Under the pieces are notes generated by a model. It had not been told where the DNA came from. It did no database searches and worked only from the letters and a program-made list of their open reading frames with translations. 64,000 nt of DNA from Bombardia bombarda. Taxonomy: Eukaryota; Ascomycota; Sordariomycetes; Sordariales; Lasiosphaeriaceae. The stretch is taken from NCBI GenBank assembly GCA_030512295.1, contig JAULSR010000003.1:310001-374000 (forward strand). The letters run 5' to 3'. Numbering within the stretch: the first letter of the stretch is position 1; each line of letters begins with the position of its first letter. Below, piece after piece: positions 39,371-48,934 of this stretch. The position numbers and the translations under genes were made by a program.

Positions 39371-40518
39371 ATGGGTCGCAGAAAGATCGAGATCAAGGCT
39401 ATCAAAGATGACAGGAACCGCTCTGTGTAAGTCCAATGAACCTTCACGCGGGCCCCTCTGCCAAGGCATCACCGCTGACTTCAATTCTTCCCTCACAGCA
39501 CCTTCCTAAAGCGAAAAGGTGGCCTCTTCAAGAAGGCTCATGAGTTGTCCGTGCTCTGCTCGGTCGACGTTGCTGTCTTCATTTTCGGTAGTAATAAGAA
39601 GCTTTATGAGTATTCATCATGCGACATGCGCGACCTAATCACCCGCTACACATATGTATGTCCCCAAACGAACCACCTCCGCGTAGAGGCACTTTACTAA
39701 CAAAGGGTTACTACAGCATGGCGGGCCAAATGAGCACAAGGGCCCATCTGATTTCAATGGCGGCGCCGATGACGACGACGACGACGATGAGAACGGCACC
39801 CCTCCGCAAGGCGATGTGATGGAGCAGATGCTCCCTCCTCACTTCCAGGGCCCGCCCTCGTTCCCACATATAAGGCATCATACACCTTCGGCATCTCCTC
39901 CCATTCCAAATGGCGTCTTCAGCCAACATCCTGGGCATCCAGGGGCACGGGGTCACACTCCGCAGCCACAAATCGGCTCCAGGCCGTCATCTCGGAATGA
40001 TATCAGGCGGATGGGTCCGAACATGGTTGGTCAGGCGGTTGGACCGCAAGGGCCTCCTCAACCTCCACCGGTGAACGGCTTTGCCTTCATGCCGCAGCCC
40101 GCCATTTACAACCCCCAGAACCCTCCTAACATGGCACACAACATGCCGCCTCATTCTATGCCCCAGCAACACCCTCAATATGTTTATCACCAGCAACAGC
40201 AACAGCAACATCCTCAGCAACCCCACCAGATGCAGCCATACATGGAGGATCAGCGAAGGGCATCCCAGCCCAACTATCCCCCTCAACCTCAGGGACCACC
40301 CGCGCCACGGCATTCCGCCTCGCCTCCGCAACCTCCCCCATCGCAGGTGCCTCAACAGGTGTCTCAGCAGCCTATGGCGCGCATGTCACCCCCTCCACCG
40401 CAGCCTCAGCTCCTCCATCCTATGCGGAGCCCGCCGCAGCCACAACAGCAGCAGCAACAGCAGCAGCAACAGCAGCAGCAGCAACAACAGCAGCAACAAC
40501 AGCAACAACAGCAGCAGC

Positions 40519-40552
<34 letters not shown>

Positions 40553-41531
40553 GCAGCAGCAGCAGCAGCAAGAGCAATCGCGACATCATGATCCTCAGCC
40601 GCCTGCGCCTGTTGAGCCAAAGGCGGAACCACCGGAGAGAATTCGCCAGCCTCCCCTGCTTGACACTGCCATCAAAAAGCAGCCACAGCGTAAACAAGGA
40701 AGCATTTTCACGCCCATTGATGAGAACCGGTCCATTCTTTCCCAACATCTCGCAGCCTTCCACTCTGAGATAAAGTCAGAGGGTGGTGCCCGATCACAGT
40801 CTATCGATGTGGGCAGTATTTCGAGGGCCAATGCAACGAGCTCGCCCCCGCATCTTCAGCGCGCAAGCACACAAGGGCAGGCACATGTCAAGAGGAACAG
40901 TTCGATGTCCTCTATCCCAGAGACCGTTTTCACACCGCCATCTCGATCCAACAGCCTCCGGGTTGGTGGTGGTGGGTCGCGACCAAGACTTAAGGTGCAG
41001 ATCCCTGACGAGCCGTCGGATGGGGGAAGCGCTAGGGGAAGCGCCACTGCTGAATCTTCTTCTCCTCGAAACACAGCGACGACAGATGCTACTTCGCAGC
41101 CCTCAAGACGGATTACTGACACACATGCCGCTGGTCCTCTTCTTCCGCCTCCATCTCCCTCGGCTTCTGCTTTACTCTCGGCCGGAGCGTCGGGTCCACC
41201 AAACCCCTTTGCTCGGCCGCCTCCTCATCAAAACAACAATAGTATGAATATCGATACCCCAGTCTCTGCCTTGCCTTCTCGATTCCTCAACAACGAGTTT
41301 CTTCCCAGCCCCAGCAGCTTCTACCCCGAGTGGAATTTCCGCGGGAGTGACAGCAACACACTTCCGAGTCCACTCAACTTTGCCACTCCAGTCATTGGCT
41401 CCGGGCCTTCTTTCTTGAGGGATGACCTGGCCAGCCACAAAAGAAAAAGCCCAGAAATCAGCGCTGGCGTGAATAGTCACGAAGCCATAGATATGGGAAG
41501 TGATGCGAAGCGGGTCAGAGTCGATTCGTGA
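39371..41531 (+). CDS. RLM1: MADS-box transcription factor, RLM1/MEF2 type
   Basis: Three exons: 39371-39426, 39499-39655, 39717-41531, 675 aa. The first 60 residues are a MADS domain of the MEF2/Rlm1 class, beginning MGRRKIEIKAI and containing TFLKRKGGLFKKAHELSVLC and VAVFIF, followed by a MEF2-like extension YEYSSCDMRDLITRYTYHG. In yeasts and moulds this factor acts in the nucleus downstream of the Slt2/Mps1 MAP kinase in the cell-wall-integrity pathway (RlmA, MIG1). After a poly-Asp patch the rest is low complexity, Pro/Gln/Ser-rich, including a run of 43 Gln encoded by mixed CAG and CAA (40443-40571). Ser-Pro sites in the tail are candidate MAPK targets. Both introns interrupt or border the MADS box, as in relatives. 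Confidence 0.96.
40443..40571 (+). repeat. Poly-Gln coding repeat in RLM1
   Basis: Forty-three consecutive Gln codons, a mixture of CAG and CAA with a pure CAA block near 40519-40549. The mixture makes slippage less likely than in a pure CAG tract. Confidence 0.95.
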
Positions 41532-42877
41532 ACATGAACATTATATTTATTACTCTAGTTTGTCTTGCCGAGGCAGTATTATCTTGTTCTCCGTCATTGT
41601 CTTTCTTTTTTTCTTTTCCATGAGCCGGCGAACGGGGCTTTGGTTTATGTGGAGCTATTACTTTTTATTCAAACTGGGTGGGGTCATTGGTGGAAAATAG
41701 TCTTGGAGGAGGGACAAGGCAGACTTTTTGGTGTTTTTACCTTCTTTTGGCGTCACTTTTAGCAGTTGGGGCATATATCCCAGGCATGGAATGGTGTCTT
41801 TTCGGCGAAAGGGGCTTTTGCGTTTATTTTATTTGATATTTGTTTGGTTTCTCTCGACAAGAGGGGAACGGCGACACGACGGAAACGAGTACTCAAGGTA
41901 CAGAGGAACGGCAATGAGTTGGACATGTTTTATATACGACGTCCAACAGTCCCCATGATGGGGGTTGGATAATTTTGACGGAGGCGTTTTTGGGGGATTT
42001 GACCATAGTGTATGAAGATTGGGCGTTTGTTTTTATCTGTATCGCAGTATATCATCTATCATACTGAAAAGGGATAAGTCTTTGGTGACAGTTATCGCTC
42101 TCGATCATTCGACACACAAGGCTGAGACACAGCGACTTGCAGCAATAAAAGCACAGTGCCGAGGCAACGGTCACAGCTGCAGACGTGCAGAACATGCATA
42201 GGGCGACCAGTCACAGGCGCAAGCTCAAGTGGATGGTTATGCAACAGCAGTGTGGGCTAAGACAAGCCGGAAGCTGCAGCCCGACTTTAAATCCACACAA
42301 TAGACTGGGTGATGGATGGATGGGGTCAGCTTGCTACTATTCTTAGAGCGGATTTGATGAAACGGCATCAGCGGGTACCGGGCCGCAGCCGTAGCCGCCC
42401 ACGGTGGCTGCAGTTGTGAATTCTGGGGATGGTGACTTTGATGGTGACTTTGATGGTGACTTTGTCTTTTAACATTGTTTTGCCCTCTCCACAACTGTGT
42501 GGATATTTCTAGACTATCTGTATGGCTAGCTAAGTGCGTAGCAGGATATCTTTGCCCGATATGATTAGCATCTCCGGGAGTGCATGACGATAGCTTCACA
42601 CGTTCGTTCTTATAAGTCTAGCGTGCCCAGAGCGGTAGACAGCATTGCTTGGCTCTATGGAATCACGTTTACCTTTTGGGTGTTGTCGGAGATTTGTAAG
42701 AGATGAAGAAATAACGGTATAGGGGGTATTACATTTGTCTTCAACTAACAATGATGAACAAATACCGTCTTCACTAACAGAAGCGCAAAAAGGGGAATCT
42801 CGATTTTGTTTCTTTTTCTTGACTTTTGTTTTGTTTTTTGATGTATTTTTGTTTCTTACCAAACATCCATGCCATAA
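41532..42877. other. Convergent intergenic region RLM1 / FRG1-like
   Basis: 3' flanks of two convergent genes. T-rich segments follow RLM1, and three perfect 12-base GATGGTGACTTT units lie at 42428-42463. No gene is supported. Confidence 0.6.
42428..42463. repeat. Three tandem GATGGTGACTTT units
   Basis: Perfect 3 x 12-base minisatellite in non-coding DNA. Confidence 0.9.
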
Positions 42878-43817
42878 TCAACCGTACTTGTCATGCTTAT
42901 TCTTTACCTTTATATTCAGCAACACCTCATGGTAGTCTCCCTCCCTCCTCGCGCGCTTCAGCCGGCGGGCCTCGTCGTCGTCAATACGCCTGCCGACGGC
43001 CTCCTCGAGCTCGCGGCGGCTGATCTTCTCGCGGGCTTTTCCTTCCTTGGACGCCTTGAGGCGCGGCTTGAAGCGGGCCTGCATGCGGATGCGCAGCGTC
43101 GTGTCAAAGGTAATGTCTGTCTCGTCGCCGCGGACCTCGGGCGCGGCGCCGGCCTTGGAGGAGCGCGAGGCGCGCACGGTGAGGAAGGTGTCGCGCAGGG
43201 TCTGGATCTGGAAGGTGCCGGGGGTGTCGGCGGTGGAGATGATGGAGAAGGACTCGAGCGGGGAGACGGCCTCGGAGGTGGCGGAGAAGACGCCGATTTT
43301 GTCGCAGCCGAGGTACCTGGGGGACATTTCTTGTTAATAGGTGATGATAATACCCAGACTACTTATCTACTCACTTCCCGTGATGGCCCTTGAAGCGACA
43401 GTGCTCGGTGCCGACAATCTTGTTGGCGACCCAAACCTGGCGGACGTCGTGGGGCTCGGCGCTGGCCGGGTTGCCGTCGACGATGTTCTCGATGGGGAGG
43501 GTGAAGACATTGCCGATGGCGTCGCAGGCCAGCGAGGTGGGCGGGTCGGTCGGCAGCACAAACATGATGGGGCCCGACACGTCGGCGGCGACGTCAGCCG
43601 ACACCCAGCTATCGTCGTTCTCGCCGTTGTCCTCCTCCTCAACTAGCTTTGCGGCTGCTGCTGTGGCCTTGGGCTGCTTGCGGCTCGGGCTGTCGCTATC
43701 GTCGTCTTCGTCGCCATCTTGGGGTTTTGATACTGCTGGTGAATCACTCGTCTCACCGGCCGTTCGTTTCCTCTTCTTGGCCTTCTTGTCGCCCTTGAAG
43801 CTGAGAGGCTTCACCAT
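42878..43817 (-). CDS. FRG1-like protein (actin-bundling / RNA-associated family)
   Basis: Two exons, 43817-43375 and 43316-42878 (58-nt intron with TATTAAC branch site), 293 aa. It belongs to the FRG1 family named for the human facioscapulohumeral dystrophy region gene; members are nuclear/nucleolar, associate with spliceosomal and ribosome-biogenesis proteins and have a beta-trefoil (fascin-like) fold. Visible features: a Lys/Arg-rich N-terminus (DKKAKKRKRT) likely to act as nuclear or nucleolar signal, an acidic spacer, the trefoil region including RFKGHHGKYLGCDKIGVFSA (across the splice), FQIQTLRDTFLTVR, MQARFKPRLKAS, and a basic C-terminal helix. Length and order agree with the fungal family. 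The precise role is not known. Confidence 0.9.
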
Positions 43818-44142
43818 GGTTGCGATGGCCTACTCCTGTTCGAGGTGGTTGATGCCAAGAGTTGTCGCGGCTGTTATTCGTACTCAAGCGCGCGCCATCC
43901 TCCCGACGCCGTTCAATTCAGTCTCTTATCGATAAGGAGCTCTACCAGTGACGACGTTTACCTAATATACTAATAGCGCGACCCCGCGAACCCGCCACCA
44001 ACGGCCCCGCCTTCCTGCTCTGGCAGGCCAGAGGCTCTGGATCGCGCTTGGCATCGACGGCCTTTACATCACTGGGGCGCTCCGGGCTCCGGGTAAACAG
44101 CTAAAGGACGAATCAAGCTTATTCAACCACTCAACAACAAAT
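43818..44142. promoter_or_regulatory. Short divergent promoter FRG1-like / oxygenase
   Basis: Only 325 bases separate the two starts, so regulation is probably shared. It contains CTTATCGATAAG at 43925-43936, 108 bases before the FRG1-like ATG, and a CA-rich leader before the oxygenase. Confidence 0.6.
43925..43936. promoter_or_regulatory. Palindrome CTTATCGATAAG (second copy)
   Basis: Identical to the element at 16849-16860; both sit between divergent genes and upstream of a minus-strand gene for a nuclear-type protein. Confidence 0.5.
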
Positions 44143-45333
44143 ATGGCACCCCTTGCACAGGCAGTGACAGTGTCACTGCAAGACTTGAAGAGTGGGACTG
44201 TCTCATTCGACACCCTCGAGGAAGCGTTCGGGCCCGACTCCCTCGGCATCCTCATCGTCAAGGACGTGCCCCCCGAGTTCGCCAGCCTGCGCCACCACCT
44301 GCTCTCGTACTCGTCCTACCTAGGCAACCTGCCCAAGTCCCAGCTCGACGAGCTCGAGAACGAAAAGGCCAAGTACCTCACCGGCTGGTCCCTCGGCAAG
44401 GAGACGCTCAAGAACGGCCAGGTCGACACGCTCAAGGGCTCCTTCTACGCCAACTGCGCCTTCTACGTCGACCCATCCCTATCCTGCGCCGCGCCCACCC
44501 CCGAGTCCAACCCCGACAACTTCCCCGAGTACCTCTCGTCCAACATCTGGCCCGGCGAGGCCCACCTGCCCGGCTTCCGCCCCACCCTCGAGCAGCTCTG
44601 CCGCCTCATCATCGACGTCGCCGTCCTCGTCGCCCGCGCCTGCGACAGGTTCGCCGAGACCAAGATCCCAGGCTACCCCCCCTCCTACCTCGAGCAGGTC
44701 GTCAGCACCTCCACCACCACAAAGGCCCGCCTGCTGCACTACTTCCCCGAGGACCCCGCCACCGCCGCCCCCGCGCCGACCAAAGCAAGCGAGATCGCCA
44801 ATGGCACCGACTCCCAAGACGAAGACGACTGGTGCGCCACCCACCTCGACCACGGCTGCCTGACCGGCCTCACCTCCGCCATGTTCGTCGACGAGGCCGC
44901 CCCGGCCTCCGCCCCCTTCGTCCAGGCGCCCCCCTTCGAGCACGACGCCGCCCCCTCAAGCGTCACCGACGACAGCCCAGTCCCGCCCCTCCTCGCGCCC
45001 CTCCCCGAGCTCGCCACGTCCCCGGACCCCGCCGCGGGCTTGTACATAAAGTCCCGCGCCGGCCACACGGTGCAGGTCAAGATCCCGCGCGACTGCGTCG
45101 CCTTCCAGACGGGCGAGGCCCTCGAGCGCATCACGGGCGGCAAGTTCAAGGCCGTGCCGCATTTCGTCAGGGGCGCGCGCGCGGCTGTTAGCGGGGGTGC
45201 CGGGAGCCGTATTGCCAGGAACACGCTGGCCGTGTTTACGCAGCCTAACCTGGGGGATGAGGTCGATATGGAGCAGCACATCACCTTTGGCGAGTTCGCG
45301 AGGGGGATTGTGGCTAAGAATACGGTTTCTTGA
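44143..45333 (+). CDS. 2-oxoglutarate/Fe(II)-dependent oxygenase (isopenicillin-N-synthase-like)
   Basis: Single exon, 396 aa, strongly GC-ending codons. The fold is that of the clavaminate/isopenicillin N synthase superfamily: WCATHLDHG supplies the H-x-D iron ligands (His234, Asp236), and GGKFKAVPHFVRG the distal His340. RIARNTLAVFTQPN follows, where Arg359 with Thr is a likely 2-oxoglutarate carboxylate contact in place of the usual R-x-S. A low-complexity Ala/Pro linker between ligands (about 250-300) is longer than in classic members. No signal peptide. The substrate is unknown; there are no biosynthetic partner genes beside it, so a secondary-metabolite role is not supported. The ATG at 44143 lies in a good context (AATATGGC). 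Confidence 0.87.
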   Translation: MAPLAQAVTVSLQDLKSGTVSFDTLEEAFGPDSLGILIVKDVPPEFASLRHHLLSYSSYLGNLPKSQLDELENEKAKYLTGWSLGKETLKNGQVDTLKGSFYANCAFYVDPSLSCAAPTPESNPDNFPEYLSSNIWPGEAHLPGFRPTLEQLCRLIIDVAVLVARACDRFAETKIPGYPPSYLEQVVSTSTTTKARLLHYFPEDPATAAPAPTKASEIANGTDSQDEDDWCATHLDHGCLTGLTSAMFVDEAAPASAPFVQAPPFEHDAAPSSVTDDSPVPPLLAPLPELATSPDPAAGLYIKSRAGHTVQVKIPRDCVAFQTGEALERITGGKFKAVPHFVRGARAAVSGGAGSRIARNTLAVFTQPNLGDEVDMEQHITFGEFARGIVAKNTVS

Positions 45334-46019
45334 GTATTTGTTAGTGATCCGGTTCTTGAGAAATCAATAAATGGGTTGTGCTGTGAACCAAAAGGGGGCG
45401 GGTAGCTTTCTTTGCAACTTGTGTCGGTGTTGTGGTTGAATATAGTTCCTTAACCCGGGGAGCTTAGCTTGGAGTTGGGTGGTTGGCGAGCACGACAGTG
45501 TATGACTTTAGACATCGTTGACATGGTCATAACGGCAGTCATCGTAGCATAATTATCACACCCCTCATCTCCCGCCGGAATTATTTCGTTTCGAGGCAAT
45601 ACGTGTCTGCAATTCCACTGCGCGCAATAAGCTGCCTATGTAAAGGTGTGTAGTAATTCACCGCGTCGTCATGTATCATAGTACTCGTCACTGGCCTCCC
45701 AGTGACCAGGACGTCAAATAGATAGACTGAAAGAAGAGAAAAAACCCATCGAAGCCGCAACATCCCGTCATTCTGTGTGCTGGCAAGATAAAACAACAAA
45801 TGGGCAAAATACCTAGCTTCAACTCGACCTTGAAAACTTGGCCATTTACCTACCCTCCCCTCTCTCTCGAGCCCCACTAGAAGAATAAGCTCCTAGGGTA
45901 CCCCTTTTCACGCCGACCACCCTCACAATGCATGATCCTAGCTCCTAACCATTCATATCCTCCACTCGTGCATGACCTGCCACCCGCCACCTGCCACCCG
46001 ACCTTCCCCTCCGCGGAGC
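45334..46019. other. Convergent intergenic region oxygenase / exchanger
   Basis: 686 bases of 3' flank for two convergent genes; the minus-strand gene ends at 46020. CCACCCGCCACCTGCCACCCG at 45970-45990 is a small imperfect repeat. No gene is supported. Confidence 0.6.
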
Positions 46020-48934
46020 TTAGGCACCCCACGAACTCGTCTGGTCATCAGTGGGGTAGAAAAAGGCGACTAAGGCAATGATGATGTAAGTGGCCATGAG
46101 CAGCGCGCCTTCGAGATAATTGCTGCGGCCGTCCAGCACCAGAAAATTGACGATAAAGGCCGACACAAACAGACAGACCGTCTCGAACAGGGTGAAGTAG
46201 AGCGTCATGTCGCGCCCCATGGCCCAGCCGATGATGACAATGATGGGCGTGATGAAGAGGGCAATCTGAATAGAACTGCCTACGGCCACGCCGATCGCAA
46301 GGTCCATCTTGTTCTTCATGGCCACCGTGATGGCCGTTACGTGTTCGGCCGCATTTCCCACAATGGGGATAATGATGAGGCCGATAAAGATCTCGCCGAT
46401 GCTGCTCGTCGCCACCAGACCGTTAATCGAAGCAACCATGAACTCGGCGCACACGGCAACCAAGCCGGTAGAGATAAGCAAGAGGAGGATGGCGCTGGTA
46501 CGCGACAGCTGGTCGGGATGCTCTTCGGCTTTTCCGGCAAGTGAACCATCCACAGCGGCGGCCAGCGGGATCTGCGATGGCATCATGGCGCCTGGAGCAC
46601 GGTAGTATTGATTAAGCCGGTCTGGCAGCGAGTTCGTCCTGCGGATGCCGTAGCGAACGCGGGGAACCGGGCCAGAGGGGACGGGCGGCATCACAGTGTC
46701 GGGGGGTTGCATAAAGACTGCGGGAGCCAGGCTCTTAGCCACGGGTCGAAAAGACATTCCACGCAGTCCGGTAAACGGCCGACGAGCAGGCGAGATGTCA
46801 GACATGCCGTCACCGCGGATCAACTCGTCACGATGAGGAATTGCAGCAAAGTCGACTCTCCGCGGCTCGCCAGCCAGAGGCACTGCTCGAGCCTGCACCT
46901 CAGCGTTCTCATCGATCGTCTGCTGGCCCACAAACTCTTGAGACCCGCCATGGCGCGTCTTGTGGTGCTTGTGTTTCCGATATTTCCTCAACGTCCGCTT
47001 GTGGCGTCTTCTGCTGTGGCGGTGAGGCTTCTCGTCCTCGACCGCCTCCTCGTTCCCCTCCAGTACGCCGCTACTGAGCTTGGGGAAGGCTCGAGGACGA
47101 GCTGAAGATTCCTCCGAGGGCAGTTCGTCAAACATGGCGCTGACATCGGTCGTGCCAAAAGAAGGGGTTCGAGTGGGACCACCTGGAGCAAATCCTTCGC
47201 TGGTGTCCACCGAGACCACACTTGACTTTCGACGACGATTGCCACGCATAACCCGTCTCACTCTCTTCGAAACAGTCTCTCGCGAGCGGTCGGAGTCAGA
47301 CGAATCAGAGTCGTCAGATGAGCTGCTGTCGGAGCTGGACGAGTCAAGCCAGCCAGCGGCCGGTCCAGGTGTCGACTCCTCATCGATGATGTGCTGCGGG
47401 GTGGATTCATACATGTATGCATGGGACATTAGCTGAAAGAGGAGGTAAATGATGTATACCAGCAGCAGAATCTGCGATAGATGGTCAGCTTTGAGAGGGA
47501 AACCGGTCACAAATGGGATTAGCTGCACTCACCACACTGGTACCGCGGCTGATCTTGAGAGACTGGGCATCGGCGAGCTTGGTATCGCTGAACGAGGCGT
47601 GGAAGGCAGTCTATGGAGGAACTGGTCAGCATGTTCGACTAATGATTAAATAGTAAAAGGCTAGCCATACCGGCAGCACGAGGCTTATAACACTCAAGCT
47701 GAGAAGACACGCGCTCATCTGAGTAACGGTGCTGTTGTAGATCTGTTTCTAGTGAGCTGACATGTTTTCGGGCTGGAGATATGAATGGAAGGAGACAAAC
47801 CTGCTCTCGAAAGCGCAAACCGCCAAGGAGGAACGACATGCCCAAGATTAAGAGCAAGTTGGCCAGAATAGAGCCAAGCAGTGAGGCCTGCACAATGCGG
47901 ATCTCATTCTTGACAAGAGCAATACTGTGAACGTTAGAAGTCAAACACACGAGAGTGGCCACGAGGAGGACATGGGAGTACGGGGAGCAGAAACAGCACA
48001 TAGATCAACGAATGCGAAGCAGATGACGGGAAAAAGAAGTCAGGCGAGCAATGATATGGGACGCGATTGATATGATAATGCCTCTACTGGGCTTCTCGCT
48101 CGTTCTTGTCTTGATCTTCCTGTCAAGGTCAAGGTGGACATACATACTGTTGGCGGGGGCAGATTCGTTAGCTTTACAAATCAAAGTGCAAGTGCCGTCC
48201 GGAGACAGACAAGAAGGGAATTGGTCTTACAAGATGATCAACTCTACGGCGTTGCCAAACGTAACATTCAGCAGGGCACCGAGTGAATCTCCAAGATTAC
48301 GGGCCACGCTCTCGGTAGCGTAGCTTAGAAGGCCGGCGAGCGGGACGATGGCAAGGGCATTCATGGCGAAGATGACGCCGGGCGGCATGCCCGGGATCTC
48401 CTGCACGGCAATGCCGATGGGCACAAAGATCAGCAGCAGATTGAGCTTGCTGTACAGCATGATCTGCTTGAAGGTCATGAGGAATCTAGTGGCAATGGGG
48501 ACGACGGGCTTCTTGGATCCGGGGCCGTCGTCCTTTTCGGACCCGGGATCTACGACAGGCCCCTGCCCCGGAGTCTGCGGTGATGTAGCGGGAGACAGCT
48601 GCTGGTGGTTGTTACTTCTGTGGTTGTCATTGCTGCCGCCGCCGTCGCCATCACCCTTTTCGTCGTTGTTGTTGCCATTGCTGCCATTGCCATCTGAGTG
48701 GTGGGAGGAAGAGGTGGCGAGCACAACATTTGCGTTTGCATTGTGGGCGCTGGCCGAGGTGATGTGGTGGGAGTGGGAGTGGGAGTGGGTGGACGAGATG
48801 GTGTGCGGGCTGCTTATGGGAAGCAGATCAGGTTCCGATCGTCTCGACGAGCGATGAGAGCCGCCATGCGCTTTGGATTTTGCCCACGAGCGGATGCGAT
48901 CTGTGTAGTTGAGGTTAGGTGAAGTTTCCTTCAT
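46020..48934 (-). CDS. Vacuolar-type Ca2+/H+ exchanger (CAX family), long form
   Basis: Exons 48934-48231, 48146-48144 (3 nt), 47924-47801, 47742-47671, 47610-47533, 47471-46020 give 810 aa. CAX proteins export Ca2+ from cytosol into vacuole or another acidic store in exchange for protons. Both alpha-repeats are present: GNAVELI in the first and GNAAEHVTAI in the second, with about eleven hydrophobic segments. It is twice the length of yeast Vcx1: the N-terminus is about 150 residues, His/Ser/Asn-rich (SHSHSHHIT), and a hydrophilic loop of about 240 residues (Asp/Ser blocks, then Arg/Lys/His-rich) separates the two halves. Such N-terminal regions are autoinhibitory in plant CAX, which is only a suggestion here. 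The start is the first ATG (MKETSPNLNY); a splice-like CTAAC...ACACAG just inside leaves a further upstream start possible. Confidence 0.93.
48144..48146 (-). other. Candidate 3-nt microexon (TAT)
   Basis: Within the 306-base gap between exchanger exons, an acceptor (branch GCTAACG, then CCAACAG) is followed by TAT and at once by a perfect donor GTATGT. Flanking introns are 48230-48147 (84 nt) and 48143-47925 (219 nt). Including TAT changes ELIIFIALVKN to ELIIFIIALVKN, which restores the spacing seen in yeast Vcx1 as I recall it. Phase allows both forms. Confidence 0.55.

Noticed and set aside
40386..40773. Leu-, Ala-, Val- and Asn-rich frames over the RLM1 Gln tract
   Set aside because: These are shadow readings of the CAG/CAA repeat in other frames or strand.
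44143..46019. Secondary-metabolite cluster around the 2OG oxygenase
   Set aside because: Neighbours are an FRG1-like protein and an ion exchanger; no synthase, transporter of that type or pathway regulator is adjacent.
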